Of a stretch of DNA of 64,000 nt, positions 1-13,400 are shown in pieces. Positions within the stretch are counted from its first letter, which is position 1. Each line of letters opens with the position of its first letter. Position numbers and translations under genes: made by a program. This DNA comes from Galaxea fascicularis (taxonomy: Eukaryota > Cnidaria > Anthozoa > Scleractinia > Euphylliidae), in assembly GCA_948470475.1 (NCBI GenBank), contig OX419338.1:8436205-8500204 (forward strand), read 5' to 3'. The notes below the pieces were generated by a model. It was not told the DNA's origin and did no database searches. It worked only from the letters and a program-made list of their open reading frames with translations.

Positions 1-83
1 AATACCCTCAAGCTATTTAAACCAGATCGAGCGAGGGCTGGTCCAGGCCGGTTTGAATCGTGTTAAATACAAGATTTCTTCAC

Positions 84-163
84 CTGGAGAGAATCGTGCA
101 ACAACAAACCAAGCTGCTTGTGATCCATAAGGCCGTTTTCGTCTGTCACCAGGTGGAAAATAG
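84..163 (-). CDS. DMD: Dystrophin exon: EF-hand-like module, continued
   Basis: Encodes [17 protein letters not shown] and GLLLHDSLQ, against human [19 protein letters not shown]. Acceptor TTTCTGTAG, donor GTGAAG, phase 1 in, phase 0 out. It is the last exon visible; the ZZ zinc finger must lie beyond position 1. Confidence 0.95.
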
Positions 164-3100
164 CTACAGAAAAAGATTGTCACACATTACAAACATGACA
201 CTAGTAGGAAAAAAACTGAAGAAGCTTTATCTGTTCTCAGCGACCATGTATTACATAATAACAATGTTGACACCCTGGTAAAATGTTGCAAAAACGTCTT
301 CTTCTCAATTATTATCCTCTGACATTAAGCTAAACCAAAACAATCAGAACTGTTCGACACCCATCACCTTCGCAGTGTACAGAGCGTATGACCACCAAAT
401 AAACTACTACTGAAAAACGTTTGCAAAGCCGTTAAAGGGGCTACATCGCGGTGTTTTTTATGTTTTGGAGGTCCAGTTTCGACCAGTACCGTTAAGTATC
501 ATTGCTTATAACCAGAACACCAAAACAAAGATATCAAGCTATAATAAAAAATTATGTCTTAAAAGCCCCCGCTAAATTTGCATTGAGTAATGTGAGTGAT
601 TTACACAAACATGTTTGCACAATTTAAGGCTGATTGCAAGTGAGTGTAAAAAGAGTTTTAACTGTGTAATAAATAGCACCTCGTGCACTACACATTAGAA
701 ATTATTTGTCCATTTCTGAAGGACTCGAACTCGCAAAATCACAGAAAGCGAAACAATCTCCTTACCCCTGTATTTGTCTTCTAGATGCGCCCTCGCCATT
801 GTGACGAGGCCAATCTTGAATGACAACACGCGGATCTTTCCTACGCGCCCGCTGTCATATACGTTCAGCAGCCAGTTGAGGGTAAGATCAACACAGAACT
901 CGTTGCTGATCATCGTGGTGTCTGCCGGGACGTCGATGGTCTCGTACACCGTCGTAAGAACCTTCACCATTTCAGGAACACCGATGAGAAGGTCATTAGA
1001 AGCCTTTTTAAGGTTATGCTGATCCAAAGATGAAACGACGTTACTCAGTGTCACAAGATCAACTGTGGGAGGAAGAAACGGAAGGAGTAATTATTCCCTA
1101 TCATAAATCGCGTTCCCCGACCCCCAAGGCGCCGGGAAGTTGTGTTTTGGTTTAATATAATCGTCGGGTTTTGCGAACCCGCTACGGAAATCATTACTTT
1201 TCCTAACAAATTTAAGCCAGGATGCTTCGTTTGTGATCCTGTTTAAACCAGGTCTCAGCTGATTCGATACTGTTTTTGGCCCATTCAGACTTCCGCTGAC
1301 CTCGGTGCTCGACGCTGGCAGAATGTTATGGAGGTTTTCCTCCCGAAACAGGCCTTCTTAGAGTCGCCACCCCCCGTAAACAAAGTTCTCTATTTTATGA
1401 TCAATTAAATCCAAAGAAAAGCTTGTTGATGAAAATGTTTACTGACACCAAAACCATGCCACCTGCCTTCCCTGGCCTCCCCCATCCATCTACACTCAAA
1501 ACCACAGTACTCATTAACACAAAGGTCAGCACACACAAGGGGACTAGTCCCTGTAAAAAAGTCTAGTCGCATTGGTCCCTGCAACCTGTCGCTCAAAACT
1601 CTTACTGTGAACTGTTCGTGGGAGAAGTCCCTGCCTCCAAATTAAAATAAACCAATTACAGATCGGCAGAATGAGCTCCCTTATATCCTTACAATCAACG
1701 AACTCTGTTTCAAGATGGCGGTTCAAGTAGAGGAAGAACAGGTTGATGCTTGAAGATCTTGATCGAATATTCGCCCTTTTTTGCTTCTGTATTGGTTATA
1801 TCCAGATCGATAACTAAACGTTTTTTTCTGTTTATATATGGACTGAATCGGAAAAATTCAAGCACTGAACAATTTAGCGAAAAAACTTGCAGTTTATATT
1901 GTACTGATTTATTTCAATGCTACATTGTTATTTAATAATCTCGGTTTCACCGTGGGAAAGCCGCAAAGTGAAAGAATGATACCTTATGCCCCTGGGTTTT
2001 GCTATGTTCCTGTGCAATTAATCCTCGTGTGTAAACACTACAAGGGAGTAGTCCCTGCGACCAGTCCCTCCGTGTAAACTCTTCAGAGGACTAGTCGCGC
2101 GATATGGTATCGTTTGTCAGCAGCTTTATTCCTCCTTGGATGGGACAACGAAAACAAGACGACAGAGGCTAAGCTTTGGGCCACCGAACTACACAACAAA
2201 GTCTAGATAATTTAAACTTACGGCTGGAAGCCTTCTGGATGCAGCGTAGCTTCATTGCCGTTCTGTAAGCGCTGTATTTGATGTCATTCAGTTCAGCTAA
2301 AAGCAAAAACAAGTAAGCAGAGAAAAAGTCAATTGGAAGTCTATCGTAAGACAGTAGTCCAACTTCTAACTTGACACCACGTCTGCTCCAGGCTCCCAGA
2401 CAGGTAAGGCGAGTAGTCCCGAGTCCCCTCACGATCTATTCTTCCCTCGCCCCAGTCTACTCTGAGAGCCCGGACCAGGCAATGTACATGTAATTTTAAA
2501 CCTCTTCTTACAAAAATGCAAATTCCCCCAGGTCACTAAACGGACTCACCGATTTGATGATAAAGCTCAGTCATTTTCGGATGATCCCATTGTGTTGTTT
2601 CTGTCTTATGACTGTAAAACAAAAGGAAAAAAAAAATAGAAAAAACGCATGAAAAGATAAATCAATAACCGATAAGCCGTTCATTTTCTCGGTTTCGTCA
2701 TCTTCACGGACTCTTGATGCAGCAAGATTTTATGCTTTGCTCAAACGGATTCGTACGATTAAGGCCCAGGTCCAATGCCATACTTCAGATAAGCAAAACT
2801 AAAACACAAATAGGTCGATCCAAATTAGTTAAGTTCCAATGTTGTGTCAAACGCCGAACTTAAATCAGCCTAACTTAACTGGATCATGGAAATAAACATA
2901 TCGAGGCCAACTTACACATTAATATGATTAAACATTTGGTTTGGCTCATGTAAAGATCGACGTTTGACCTAAAGTCTATCTTCAGCCTTTTTTCCCGCCT
3001 GACTGGCCGTGAAGAACGCCTCAGACGATCCAAACAAAATTAGTCGAACTTAGGGCCTGATTACATGAGCCGGGCTGCTTCGGTGTGGGCTGGCCAGGTT

Positions 3101-6100
3101 GTCATGTAATCGCGAAGTTGATTTTTGTTGCGTTTAACAAACATGCCGAGATCCCGGCAAACTCAAACCAGCCCGGTTAACCGGGCCAGCCCGGCTCATG
3201 TAATCAGGCCCTAATTTGGATCAAACACCGTAAATCACATGAACCTAATAGACCAAGTTGAGTTCGGCTCATATAAGGCACGGCGTTTGACCTGGGCCTA
3301 CCTCGCCACGTTAATACATATGAGCGTTACAGTGCATTAGAGAGCCTCGTCCGGCGCGTTTCGAGAACACACAACACAGACTTTTTTAACAAACTGAAAA
3401 ACTGGACTCAACTTACTTGATGTAGTAAGGAACTTTGTTAAGCGCCACGGCTCGTTCCCAGGGCGGCTCCACACTTCCTGTAGGCAGATGAAATATATTT
3501 ATGTCAAGCATATTTTGACCAAAGAGGTATGAAATTATAGCGGTTTAAGGAGGTTCGAAGCGGTTTTTTGGCTTGGGGGTGTACTTTTTGGAATCAAAAT
3601 TTCCTTTCTCATCAGTTTCCAAGCAGCAACTGTTACCATAGCAACGGTGACGCAAAACCGCTTATATTAAAAAACCTCAACTATCTCGGAATCCAGTCAG
3701 ACACTTCATCACGAAACTTTGAGAGTATGAGCTACTTTAGTCCCGCAACTTAAAGGCCAAATTAGAAAAAAAGAAAATCTGTAAAAGCGTTTTCAAATAA
3801 ATTGTAAATAAATTTTTGAAGGCTCATTTGTTTATTTCCGCAGTTTTTCTTCAAGCTTTTTTTCCAAGTGACACCTGTATCACTCAGCTTTCAATCAAAA
3901 TGTTGTCTTTGAAAAATAAATAAGGAGACACAGGTTTCATTGCTCACATCGCTATCTTTGTCAGTGTGATACCTTCACCTATTCCGAACACACTGCTTAC
4001 ACAGTTTTTTCCAAGATCTAACGGAGCTTCCGTTTATGTTTTAGGTAACCAGAGATGGAAATAAAGAAAAAAAGATTGATAGATGATAAGCAGCTAGCTT
4101 CGTCCAGTTAACGTTTTTATTTCATTTTTGGTTGGCAAATTTGATCGGTAATTACCGATCACTGGCTGTTATTTCCATCCCTGGGTAGCTACCTTCGAAA
4201 GGGAGATCATTTGCACATTATTTTACAACTTCATCAACCTTCACTTCTTATTCTCATACGTGTTACTCTTATTTCTTTTCGCTTACCGAGAAGTCCTGGT
4301 ATGGAAGACATGTCAAAGCTGGAGTAAGCTTCTTGCAAAGCGTGTTGTCTCTGCAAAAGCTGAATCTGCAACTGCTTCCATCGCCGATATAACTGGTCGA
4401 TCCGGTTTTGCAAGGTTGGCGAGAGTGATACGCTTTTTTGCCGCAGCTCGTTTTCTGTGCTGCTCAGAGTCTCAAACATGTTCTGCAGAGCGGCAATTCG
4501 TTCCTGGAGATTCTGCGCCAGAGAAAAATATCCCAGATAAGTACTGTAAAATTCCCACGATGCAAAAAGTTATGGTTGGCTTGCTGCTACGAAGCTCACA
4601 ACGTAAGTTACTTCTTGGTTTAAAAACGAATTTTGGGCAAATTTGGAAGCTGTTGAGGTTTTCTCAGCGAGTCAAACGGAGATTTGTCACTGACGACGGA
4701 AATGAAGCCGCCAAGAGAGAAAAAAATAGCCTTCGATTCTCATAAACAAGAAACAAGAACCTCAAGAAGAAAACAACAACAACAATAACAACAACTGCTC
4801 AGCTATCAAGTAAAAATACTGGGGCAAGAGGCTGAGCCGGGGATACCACGTATCGAATTTTTGCTCAATTTTATTAGTAAGACTTCAGAAAACAAATGTA
4901 AAAAGCTCGCCATGATGCCTGTCAGTCGACTATCTAAAAATGATGTTACGTTAATGTTGCGTTGCGTTACGTTACGTTACGTGTCGTTGCGTTGTGTTAT
5001 GTTATGTAACAACAAAGAAAAAGTTATAACCTTAAGATCATCCATCTGCTCTGACAAAGAATCAATTACAAGATCCTGCACTGGTGTCCAGCCCGCTTTA
5101 ACTCTCTCGGCCTCGATCAACCGCGCGTCAATTTCCTCCATCTGGCCCTGGAACAGTTGTAGCTTCTGTGGAGGTAAAAAATGCGCAAAGATTCAGTTCA
5201 CAGAGCAAGAAAAATACCTGACAAATAGAGACAGTACCCTGGCAATGTTGGATTAAACCATATCCACCGCCAAACGTAGACTTTGACCCATATTACAAGC
5301 GCTTAACTGCTGTTGCCGTGGTAGAAATCCTCAATAGGTTGACCATCAGATTCAAACGTTTTTTTAACGAATTTTAACCCTTTTAAGTCTACGAGTGATC
5401 AGCATCAAATTTCCTCTTGTCATATCAGCGCTTTATGATAAAACAAAGTGGAGATGAGATATGAGGACAGGATCACATAAGACGAATTTGCTTAATATTT
5501 TAACAATTGGTCTCCAATACTTCTAGCTATCTCTATAGAAAATTGAGAAGCAATTTTGATCTTAAGGTCGAGGATGGTTCACGATTTGGAGAACAAAATT
5601 TGAGTAATTTGCTCGGCTTTGAACTGGGAGTGAAATCGAAAAAGGAATTAAAAACTAATGACGTTTGGTAGCAAAGGACGCCGACGGATAAAGACAAAAG
5701 ACGAAAGAGATTTAACTCGATAACAAACCTCTGTTAGTTTCGACGGCCAAAGTAGATTAACCTCTTTCCGACTCAATCCACGCTATACGGCTTTAACATG
5801 AAGGATTTCAATACACCCTCGAGTTTGCGAAGACCAAGGAAAGTAGTCGATATAACGGGGATTCGGGTATCGAAGGTTAAGAATCAAATTACAAACTTTT
5901 TTTACGAACAATGCTGGCGTAATTCTTGCAACTCAAGAGGAAAACACAGCCACCACGTTATTGTAGTTCAATACTAAAATGATAATTCGGCTAAAGGCTT
6001 CAACAAATCTCCCAACTCAAATACTGGAACTTAAAGGGGCAACGAAAGAAACTCAAATGGTATTTTAGTGGTGCGCTTCACAATATTTAACGAAGAATTT

Positions 6101-7317
6101 GTTTTTGTTGTTTTTCTGTTGTTTGCGTTTCAACATTGAGAGCTTCCAATAAACGTAATAACGGGTTAACGATTATCTATATTTGAAGAAGGCCAAAAAT
6201 AAATACCACCTGCTAACACTATCCACATGGCGCGGGGTTAGGTGTTGTAATTCTACTGTAAGACAAAATTAGGTGAACCCAAAAGAAATGCCACCCGCTG
6301 ACACTGTCCACGTGGCGCTGGACTAGGAGCCGTAATTCTGTGACAAAGATGAGCCTATGGGCCTAGCTAAACTAGGAAATCAGGTCAAAAACATTTTGCT
6401 TTCCGGACGCAAATTTTGTTTCCGAAACAAGTGTTTCCTAGTTTAGCCACCCGAGCAGCAATCCCAAGGAAGCAATGTTTCACAATTCCCATAAAGCTAA
6501 ATTAAAGTGCTTCGTATTAACAACAACACTGACTTAACTGCACCGATAGGATATGGATAGGCCACCGCATGGCAACATCGTGTAACGGTACAAAGCAGCT
6601 ACTACGGCAATAAGCTGTCGTCCAAGCAATTAAATTCACATCAGATTATTTCCGTAGTTTAATCCGCGCGTACTCATAAATAAATTACCCTATTTGGTTC
6701 TTGGGTAGCTGATGAGCTCAATCCACCACAAAAACTAACATTTTAAACATTTCCACAAGAAAAGAACTCATTTCCCCCTTATCTTTGGACTAAAACTATC
6801 AGTTTTCACACTCTTCGAATCTCAAATACTTGCCAATTTATTATAAATTTCAGGGAATGACTAATGCCACGTTTTAGTTTTCGAGTTTGTCGCGTGCTCT
6901 TGGAGGGCAAAATATAACGAAATCAAGCAAGAAATAAATACTTAATTTAATACAATAAAGAGAAATTACACCAAAACAAATGAAAAGTAGCACCTGCCTT
7001 TGATTAATGCTAGTCTCGTTTTCCTGAAGATGGCACAATGATGGTACAAAACATCAAGAACAGATTCGTATGCGGTCTCTAGCTCTTCACTATACAAACG
7101 GTGAAGCGTCAAGCCAGGTGGGGACTGAGCAAATGCACCAATTGACGACTGTACGTCACACAAATATTACCGTTTCTATCCATCAAATATTTTCGCTTAC
7201 ACGCGATTGATCTAAACGCATCACGTGACTAAAATGCCCCAGCTAAAACTGATATTCCCCAAATGCGTGTTGCGAAAAATATTTGAAGGATATTAAACAC
7301 AATGTCCACTTGGCGCA

Positions 7318-7350
<33 letters not shown>

Positions 7351-7419
7351 TCAGTTCATCGGAGCTCACAATTTTCCTCGAGCTTCGCTCTCGGAAAATT
7401 GTTCGCTTCTCGGAACAGA

Positions 7420-7455
<36 letters not shown>

Positions 7456-10400
7456 GCCAAATGGAGATTACTGTTTATTTGTCCAGCATATTTGAGGTCA
7501 CTCAAAAAGAGCTGCATTACCTACGGATTCATTTAAGTGCTTTACCAAAGGATTTGCCAAGCTGCCATCGTAAGATAAGTGGAAAATTTAGTTAGAATTA
7601 CATCAAAACACGCATGCACCACGCATGAAATGAACCATGGCAAGTTTTGCATACCGAACAGGTAAAAGGGACACATAAATCAAACAGAGATGTTTTACCT
7701 TTTTAACTCCAAGTTGTCTTATTTTTTAAATTTCATTTTAAGAACACGGTATTGATAAATCACTCTAAAGAAAGTAAACAACAATAGATTACGATACTAA
7801 ACAAAAAAGCAAAAGAAAGACAAACTAGAACAATAAATCATACAGATTTTTACTCGATTATTTTTTCGTGCGGCATCCGGTTTTCCGTTGAACTGCATCG
7901 ACACTCTTCAAACCTATTTGTTCGGAAATTTGAGAGTAACTGCGGAATACACGGCCACTTCAAGTTTTACCCCTAAAAATGCTGGCTACATGGATACGCA
8001 GTCATTCCTCGCCAACGCTTTTAGAACGAGACATACATACATTTCATACTCGTCTGGAGGTGGCTACGCGGCTACGCAGTGAGGAAGACCACCCCTCCCC
8101 CTATGTTATATGTGCGTTCAAAATAAGACAACTTGGAGCTAAAAAGGTAAAACATCTCTGTTTGATTTATATGTCCTTTTTACCTGAACGGTATGCAAAA
8201 TTTGCCATGGTTCATTTCATGCGAGGTACCTTGGAATGACCGGGTATTCTGCAAGTTAAGCCCCAAGTGTGACAGAATAGCGTGTACTTTCGATGCGTGA
8301 CGTCGATTCTATCCCCTTTCGGTAACGAACACTCAATATCAAACAATTCAAGCACAGAATTATTAGCATCACATTCATGAACAGTCAATACCAAACCCGT
8401 GCGATAAATTTAATTCAATGATCGTAACAAGTACGCCTTTTTTTCTAAACAGTGCACGGGTACTAGATAATGTTGGCAATCGAACACACCATACAAACAA
8501 TTCATATCCACAGCGCAAACAACGAAACCGCAAACAATGATGAGATTTCTCGGGCTTACTAATAAAGGATGGAGAATAATGAATGAATAAGGATACAAAG
8601 AAAGAGTAAAGAACAGGAGCCCGTTTCTCGAACGTCCCGTAAACGTTAGGGGCTCTATTAATAAAGCCATTTCAAGATACGAAAGGGTTAATTTGGTGCA
8701 AAAATTCACACCTGGAAACGTTTTCAGTTTTAAGATACGGAGGAAATTATAGCACCCAAAATTGGGCCGAAAAGTTTCGGGAGTTTCGAGAAACACACAC
8801 CAGAAAACAGTTTAAGAGTATTCTCCTATCACGCTGCTCAGAAGTGGCGATAAAAGAAAATAGCAGACTTTTGGAAGGAGGCATTAATTTTTTCCTTGCA
8901 CATCTCCCGATCTAAAACTGATCTGCATTGTGACAATCTTGTTTGAGAACTGAATGACTGTAAAGCATCAAGTTTATAAACAATTTAAAATAAGCACATA
9001 ACTAGGAAGAAGGATAAACAGATCAACCGTCGTACGTTGCTTTAATTTCTTAAGATATCTGATCGCTTCTGATGTTTGCGATTTAAATTGAACGACCCTG
9101 CGATTGTCTGTAAACCATAATATGACAAACACGCATTCATAAATCATACCACGTGTTCAATAAGACGCAGCTCGGAATACTTTTTGAAAACAATGTGACG
9201 ATAGAAACGTTTATAGCAGCAGTAAGCTCGGGTTGAAAGAGGAATGGTATTCTGTTCCTTTGACCCAAGAAAAAACATCCGAAGCATAGCGTGAGCTGTA
9301 TTATCTGTCAACACGTTTTCGTGCCGATTAGTTCGACTTACTTTTTACGTCGTTGAGTTTTCTGGTGGAAATTCACAACACGTTTCAGGGAACTGAGATC
9401 GAGACCAACACAATGCCAAGAAATTTGAAAAACTTAAGTGATTGCAATGTAATAACTCATTCAAATCCTGAAAAGGGCAATAGAGCTATAATCCAAGGGT
9501 TTGAATTGTGTTTACACCGACGACGTGTGGTGAAAACGGTCGTCGCAGAAAACCGTAAATGGCTTTCTGATCAAATAACTATGAGTGAAGGACGGGACAG
9601 AACAGCCGGGTGGTTCTGAAATCAGCTGAACAACCGGATCTGGCAGAAAGATACGGGTGAGCCGCATGGACATCACACGACAACAGATGTTGAAAATTTT
9701 AACGATGGCATCTACTAAGCGAAATCAACTTAAAATTCGCAGCATTCCTCACCTTCATTAGCGGAAATCATGTTGTAAATCAAAGTACCAAACAGACTCA
9801 GCATAAACAAGGGCACTCACCATTTCGTTTCGAATCTTAAGCAATCACTGGATTTCCAAATTGATCTGTATTTAATTGCAATCGACACTGTTGGAGACTA
9901 AATGCGAAATATGAACTAGTATTGACTGTTGATTGATAAGCCGGATATGGATAGGATAGGCAGGGCCTTGGCGTGACCTTGTGGCTTATGTTCGCCGGGT
10001 TCAATCGAAAGTGTAACCGATACAAAGCGATAAATACAACGCGGAGAGGTTGATGATGCAGCAACTATGGAGATGCTGATTGGCAGTGAACATCGAGAAC
10101 ATTTTCTGAGCCAAAAAAATTATAGCCTGTGTACAGCCGCCCTTTCCAAAGGGCGGCTGTACACAGGCTAAAAAAATTAATGAGTCATTTCAAACAAGAG
10201 GAAATAATGTCATAACTCACAGGCCGAGAAGGGCGTTTTAGCAAATGTTGCTTTGGTGCAAATGAAAACTATCACGGTATTTGCTCAGTAATTTTCATAA
10301 AGAGAAGTCAACGGCTGATTAACAATCTCTTCAAAGCTCACTCGCCCCACCGCTTAGGGCAAGAAAGACAGCTGTGAAATTCCTACCTTCAAAACTACGC

Positions 10401-13400
10401 CTATCAGGCATTTACTCACCCGTGAAAGGAACGAAAACTTTCAAGATGTTTTCCAAGTTTGGGCGGAACAAAGCTACTTTTAGATCTCGGAAACACGCGT
10501 AGTATTTCGCCCAAATTAAAGGCCTTTCAAATCAATCAATCAATTAATCAATTAATCAATCAATCAATCAATCAATCAATCAACCGATCAATCACGCGTG
10601 CAAATAAAGTGGGAGGAAGAATACGTTTGAAAATGTTTGCTTAATTTGAAGTTAAATCGATGAACACAGGAAACTAAGTTCATTTCCAACTGAAATCGGA
10701 TTGTTAGGTTGCTAGGTTTTACTTATATACTAGTCATTTCAGCATTTGGTGTGTTGTAGATATACAAATAAAAGCCCATACCATATTCATCAAATGGCTT
10801 GCACACCTTAACATTTATAATCGAAGAACTTTCATTGCAACTTTTGTAAATCAAAAGAACTGTACGAAGAAAGGAGTTTCGAATACACTCTGAAGCAGAG
10901 ACGGTTTCCTTGAAAAATACGATAAGAAACACGAAATAAAGGGAACAAGCTGAAGTAACGTTGTCCTTTCATCTCTAACACAGTAAAACCGAAGACACTT
11001 ACCCTGAGCACTTCGTCAATCCACTGCTGCCAATCTTCTGACCGATGGCTCAACATTGACCAGCGTTCACTCACTGTATCGATTTGCCGTTTGAGATTCT
11101 GCGCAATGCGCGCTCGCGGTGAATCCTTGGGTTCGTCTGGGGATCTCTCTGCTTCGTACTCTTCCATAACTCTTCGGCCAGAGTCTAGGGCCCGGTCTAC
11201 CACCAATCTCCTTACATTAAGCTTGCCTTTGAAAGCCTGGGGAGAGAAACGTTTACATGTTTTTGAAACTGAATTGAAATTAATCTTTGCAGTTGAAAGT
11301 TTGTGCTAAGACGTGACGTGACATGACGTGACGTCAATACTTACCAAAAAAAAATAAACAAAACAAACGAACAAACAAACAAGAAAACAAACACTGATTG
11401 GTTGACTGTTGATAATTGATAAACAGCGTCTCTTCAGAAGTTTTTTGGTGCTCACAAACTTGCGTTTGATATGCGATTTTTTTCACTGCGATGGTTTTCA
11501 AACGAAATACTTTGTTCTGAGCTGAAACACTCCAGTTTTGCTCGTTTAGCTGTTAATAACGAGTTAACTTCCTTGTTAACAACATTACTAAGCCAGACAA
11601 TACTTGGGTAAAAAAAAAAAACAACAACAACAACAAAAACAAAAAAATCTGTTATCATATGCAACCACTCGAGGCCCAGTTAGTTGCGAGGTTAAGAATG
11701 ACATTTACGCTGGAATGGCATAGCTAGATGAATTCTTGCCATCTGATTAGCTATTGAGTCAGGTGATTAATTTTCCCATAAAACACAGAAAAAGAGCTTT
11801 TATGGGACGAAGACTGGTTTTATATTAAGCTTGAAGTTTCAGTCAACCAATTAAAACTGGCACCGTTGAGAAAGACCCCCCACCCCCCGCTCACCTGATG
11901 ATTGTCGTTCTGACGTTGTACGCTTTCCACGTCTCCTGCTATTGGTTGCTGCAGAGTGAGCTCCTGATCAGCACGTGCAATCCAATCAATTATCTCCTGA
12001 AGATCCATTAGCAGCTGACGCCACTCGGTTCCAGTGTCCTCAAGACGGTCACGAATGTCAAGTGTGCGAACGTTCAGTGATTGCCACCTGTCATTCATGT
12101 CGTCGAGCTTGGCTTGCACGGCTGTTAATATGTCTCCAGGCTCCATCTCGGCCATGATCAGTTGCCCGTTTTCGTTCAAGGAGGCGAACATTTCTTGATG
12201 TCCATTGATATCACCCTCGAGGGCCTGAAAACAAAGATCAGGTACCTTATTCTGCTGTCTGCAGTTCTTTGCTAGTCTGAGTATCAACCTTTCCTCAGGG
12301 TGGAGAAGATCGTCGCTTCTTCCCCACCCCCCCTTTCCCCGCCACCAAAAAACCGAAAAGAATGATCTCCGGGTTAGTTCTCACGACCCTCAGTCGAGCA
12401 TTTTAAAACGAACAACTTCAATTGAAAAGGAAGTCGAGAAATCGGGTTCGGAATTCAACTTGCATGCATGTTCTCTACCCGATTCTTACACAGTCCCTGC
12501 GAGCTTGAACTGCTTTAACTCTTGCCGTAGTTCAGTCCAATTTTAGAGGTTAATCATCGGCAAACCTGGCCTTCTTTGGACATTGCTAAATCGAGCGCAC
12601 AAAATACGTTTGCGAATGTGCGCTCGTGATAATTTCCCTTTTCCTTAACCTTCACACTGAAATGCCAATCCCGGTCCCTCAACAAATTTTGGAAGCGACA
12701 GCCGAAACAACTGTACATGGGACCGGATCAACATTGCACTAGACGGGAGAGAGGAGAGGTGGGGGAAGCAGTGGGGATCAACAGTGTAAAGTGTTCTGTA
12801 AGTGCGCTCAGAATTAATCTCGGGTGCGATTGTAGCACGGAATTTTAAATAAAATAATGATAAAACACTCACTTTCAGCTCTTTCTTGAGTGCCTCTGTG
12901 TCCTGTTGTTCCTCAGTACTCGTAGCTTCCACAGCACTGTCAAGCTCTGCCACTTTAGACTCTGCCGATGTCAGCCATGTTAGCGCATTGATCATGTCCT
13001 CGTGGAAACGGACCATGCGATCAAACGCTTCCTTCAAGTTCTTCTTACGTGAATCAGATCTGTGGAAACGGCGCATTAGCATGAAGACGGGGATAGAGTG
13101 GATTCGGTTGAGCGTTTCAGGTGAAAAAAACCTTTGCTTCGATACAGTTCGAAATTGCTTTGATATTGGTTATCAAAATTCGCGACATAACCTTGAGAAG
13201 CCAAACCAAGCTGACCAATCGTGAAATGCGCGCATGCGGTTTTTCCTCGTTTGGTCTCAATTACATGTGTTGGCTGATAGGTTCTTTGCGGTGGTTTTGT
13301 CTTTGTGATGGGTCGAAGTAATTCCCGTGGTCACTTGAATACCTTTAAGCCACCTTACTAGATGTTTTTTTTCCTGCCAACATTTTTATTGGCCAAGCCA

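Noticed and set aside
4260..4745. 161-codon plus-strand open frame
   Set aside because: Antisense of the last spectrin-repeat exon (4287-4512), whose minus-strand reading aligns with human dystrophin.
6966..7163. Minus-strand open frame considered as an extra dystrophin exon
   Set aside because: The exons at 11003-11236 and 5031-5165 join in phase and align contiguously with human repeat 23-24, leaving no room for an exon, and the peptide is not spectrin-like.
7229..7595. Similar peptides on both strands read as a duplicated gene pair
   Set aside because: The similarity comes from a DNA palindrome (foldback element); the same explains 26500-26746.
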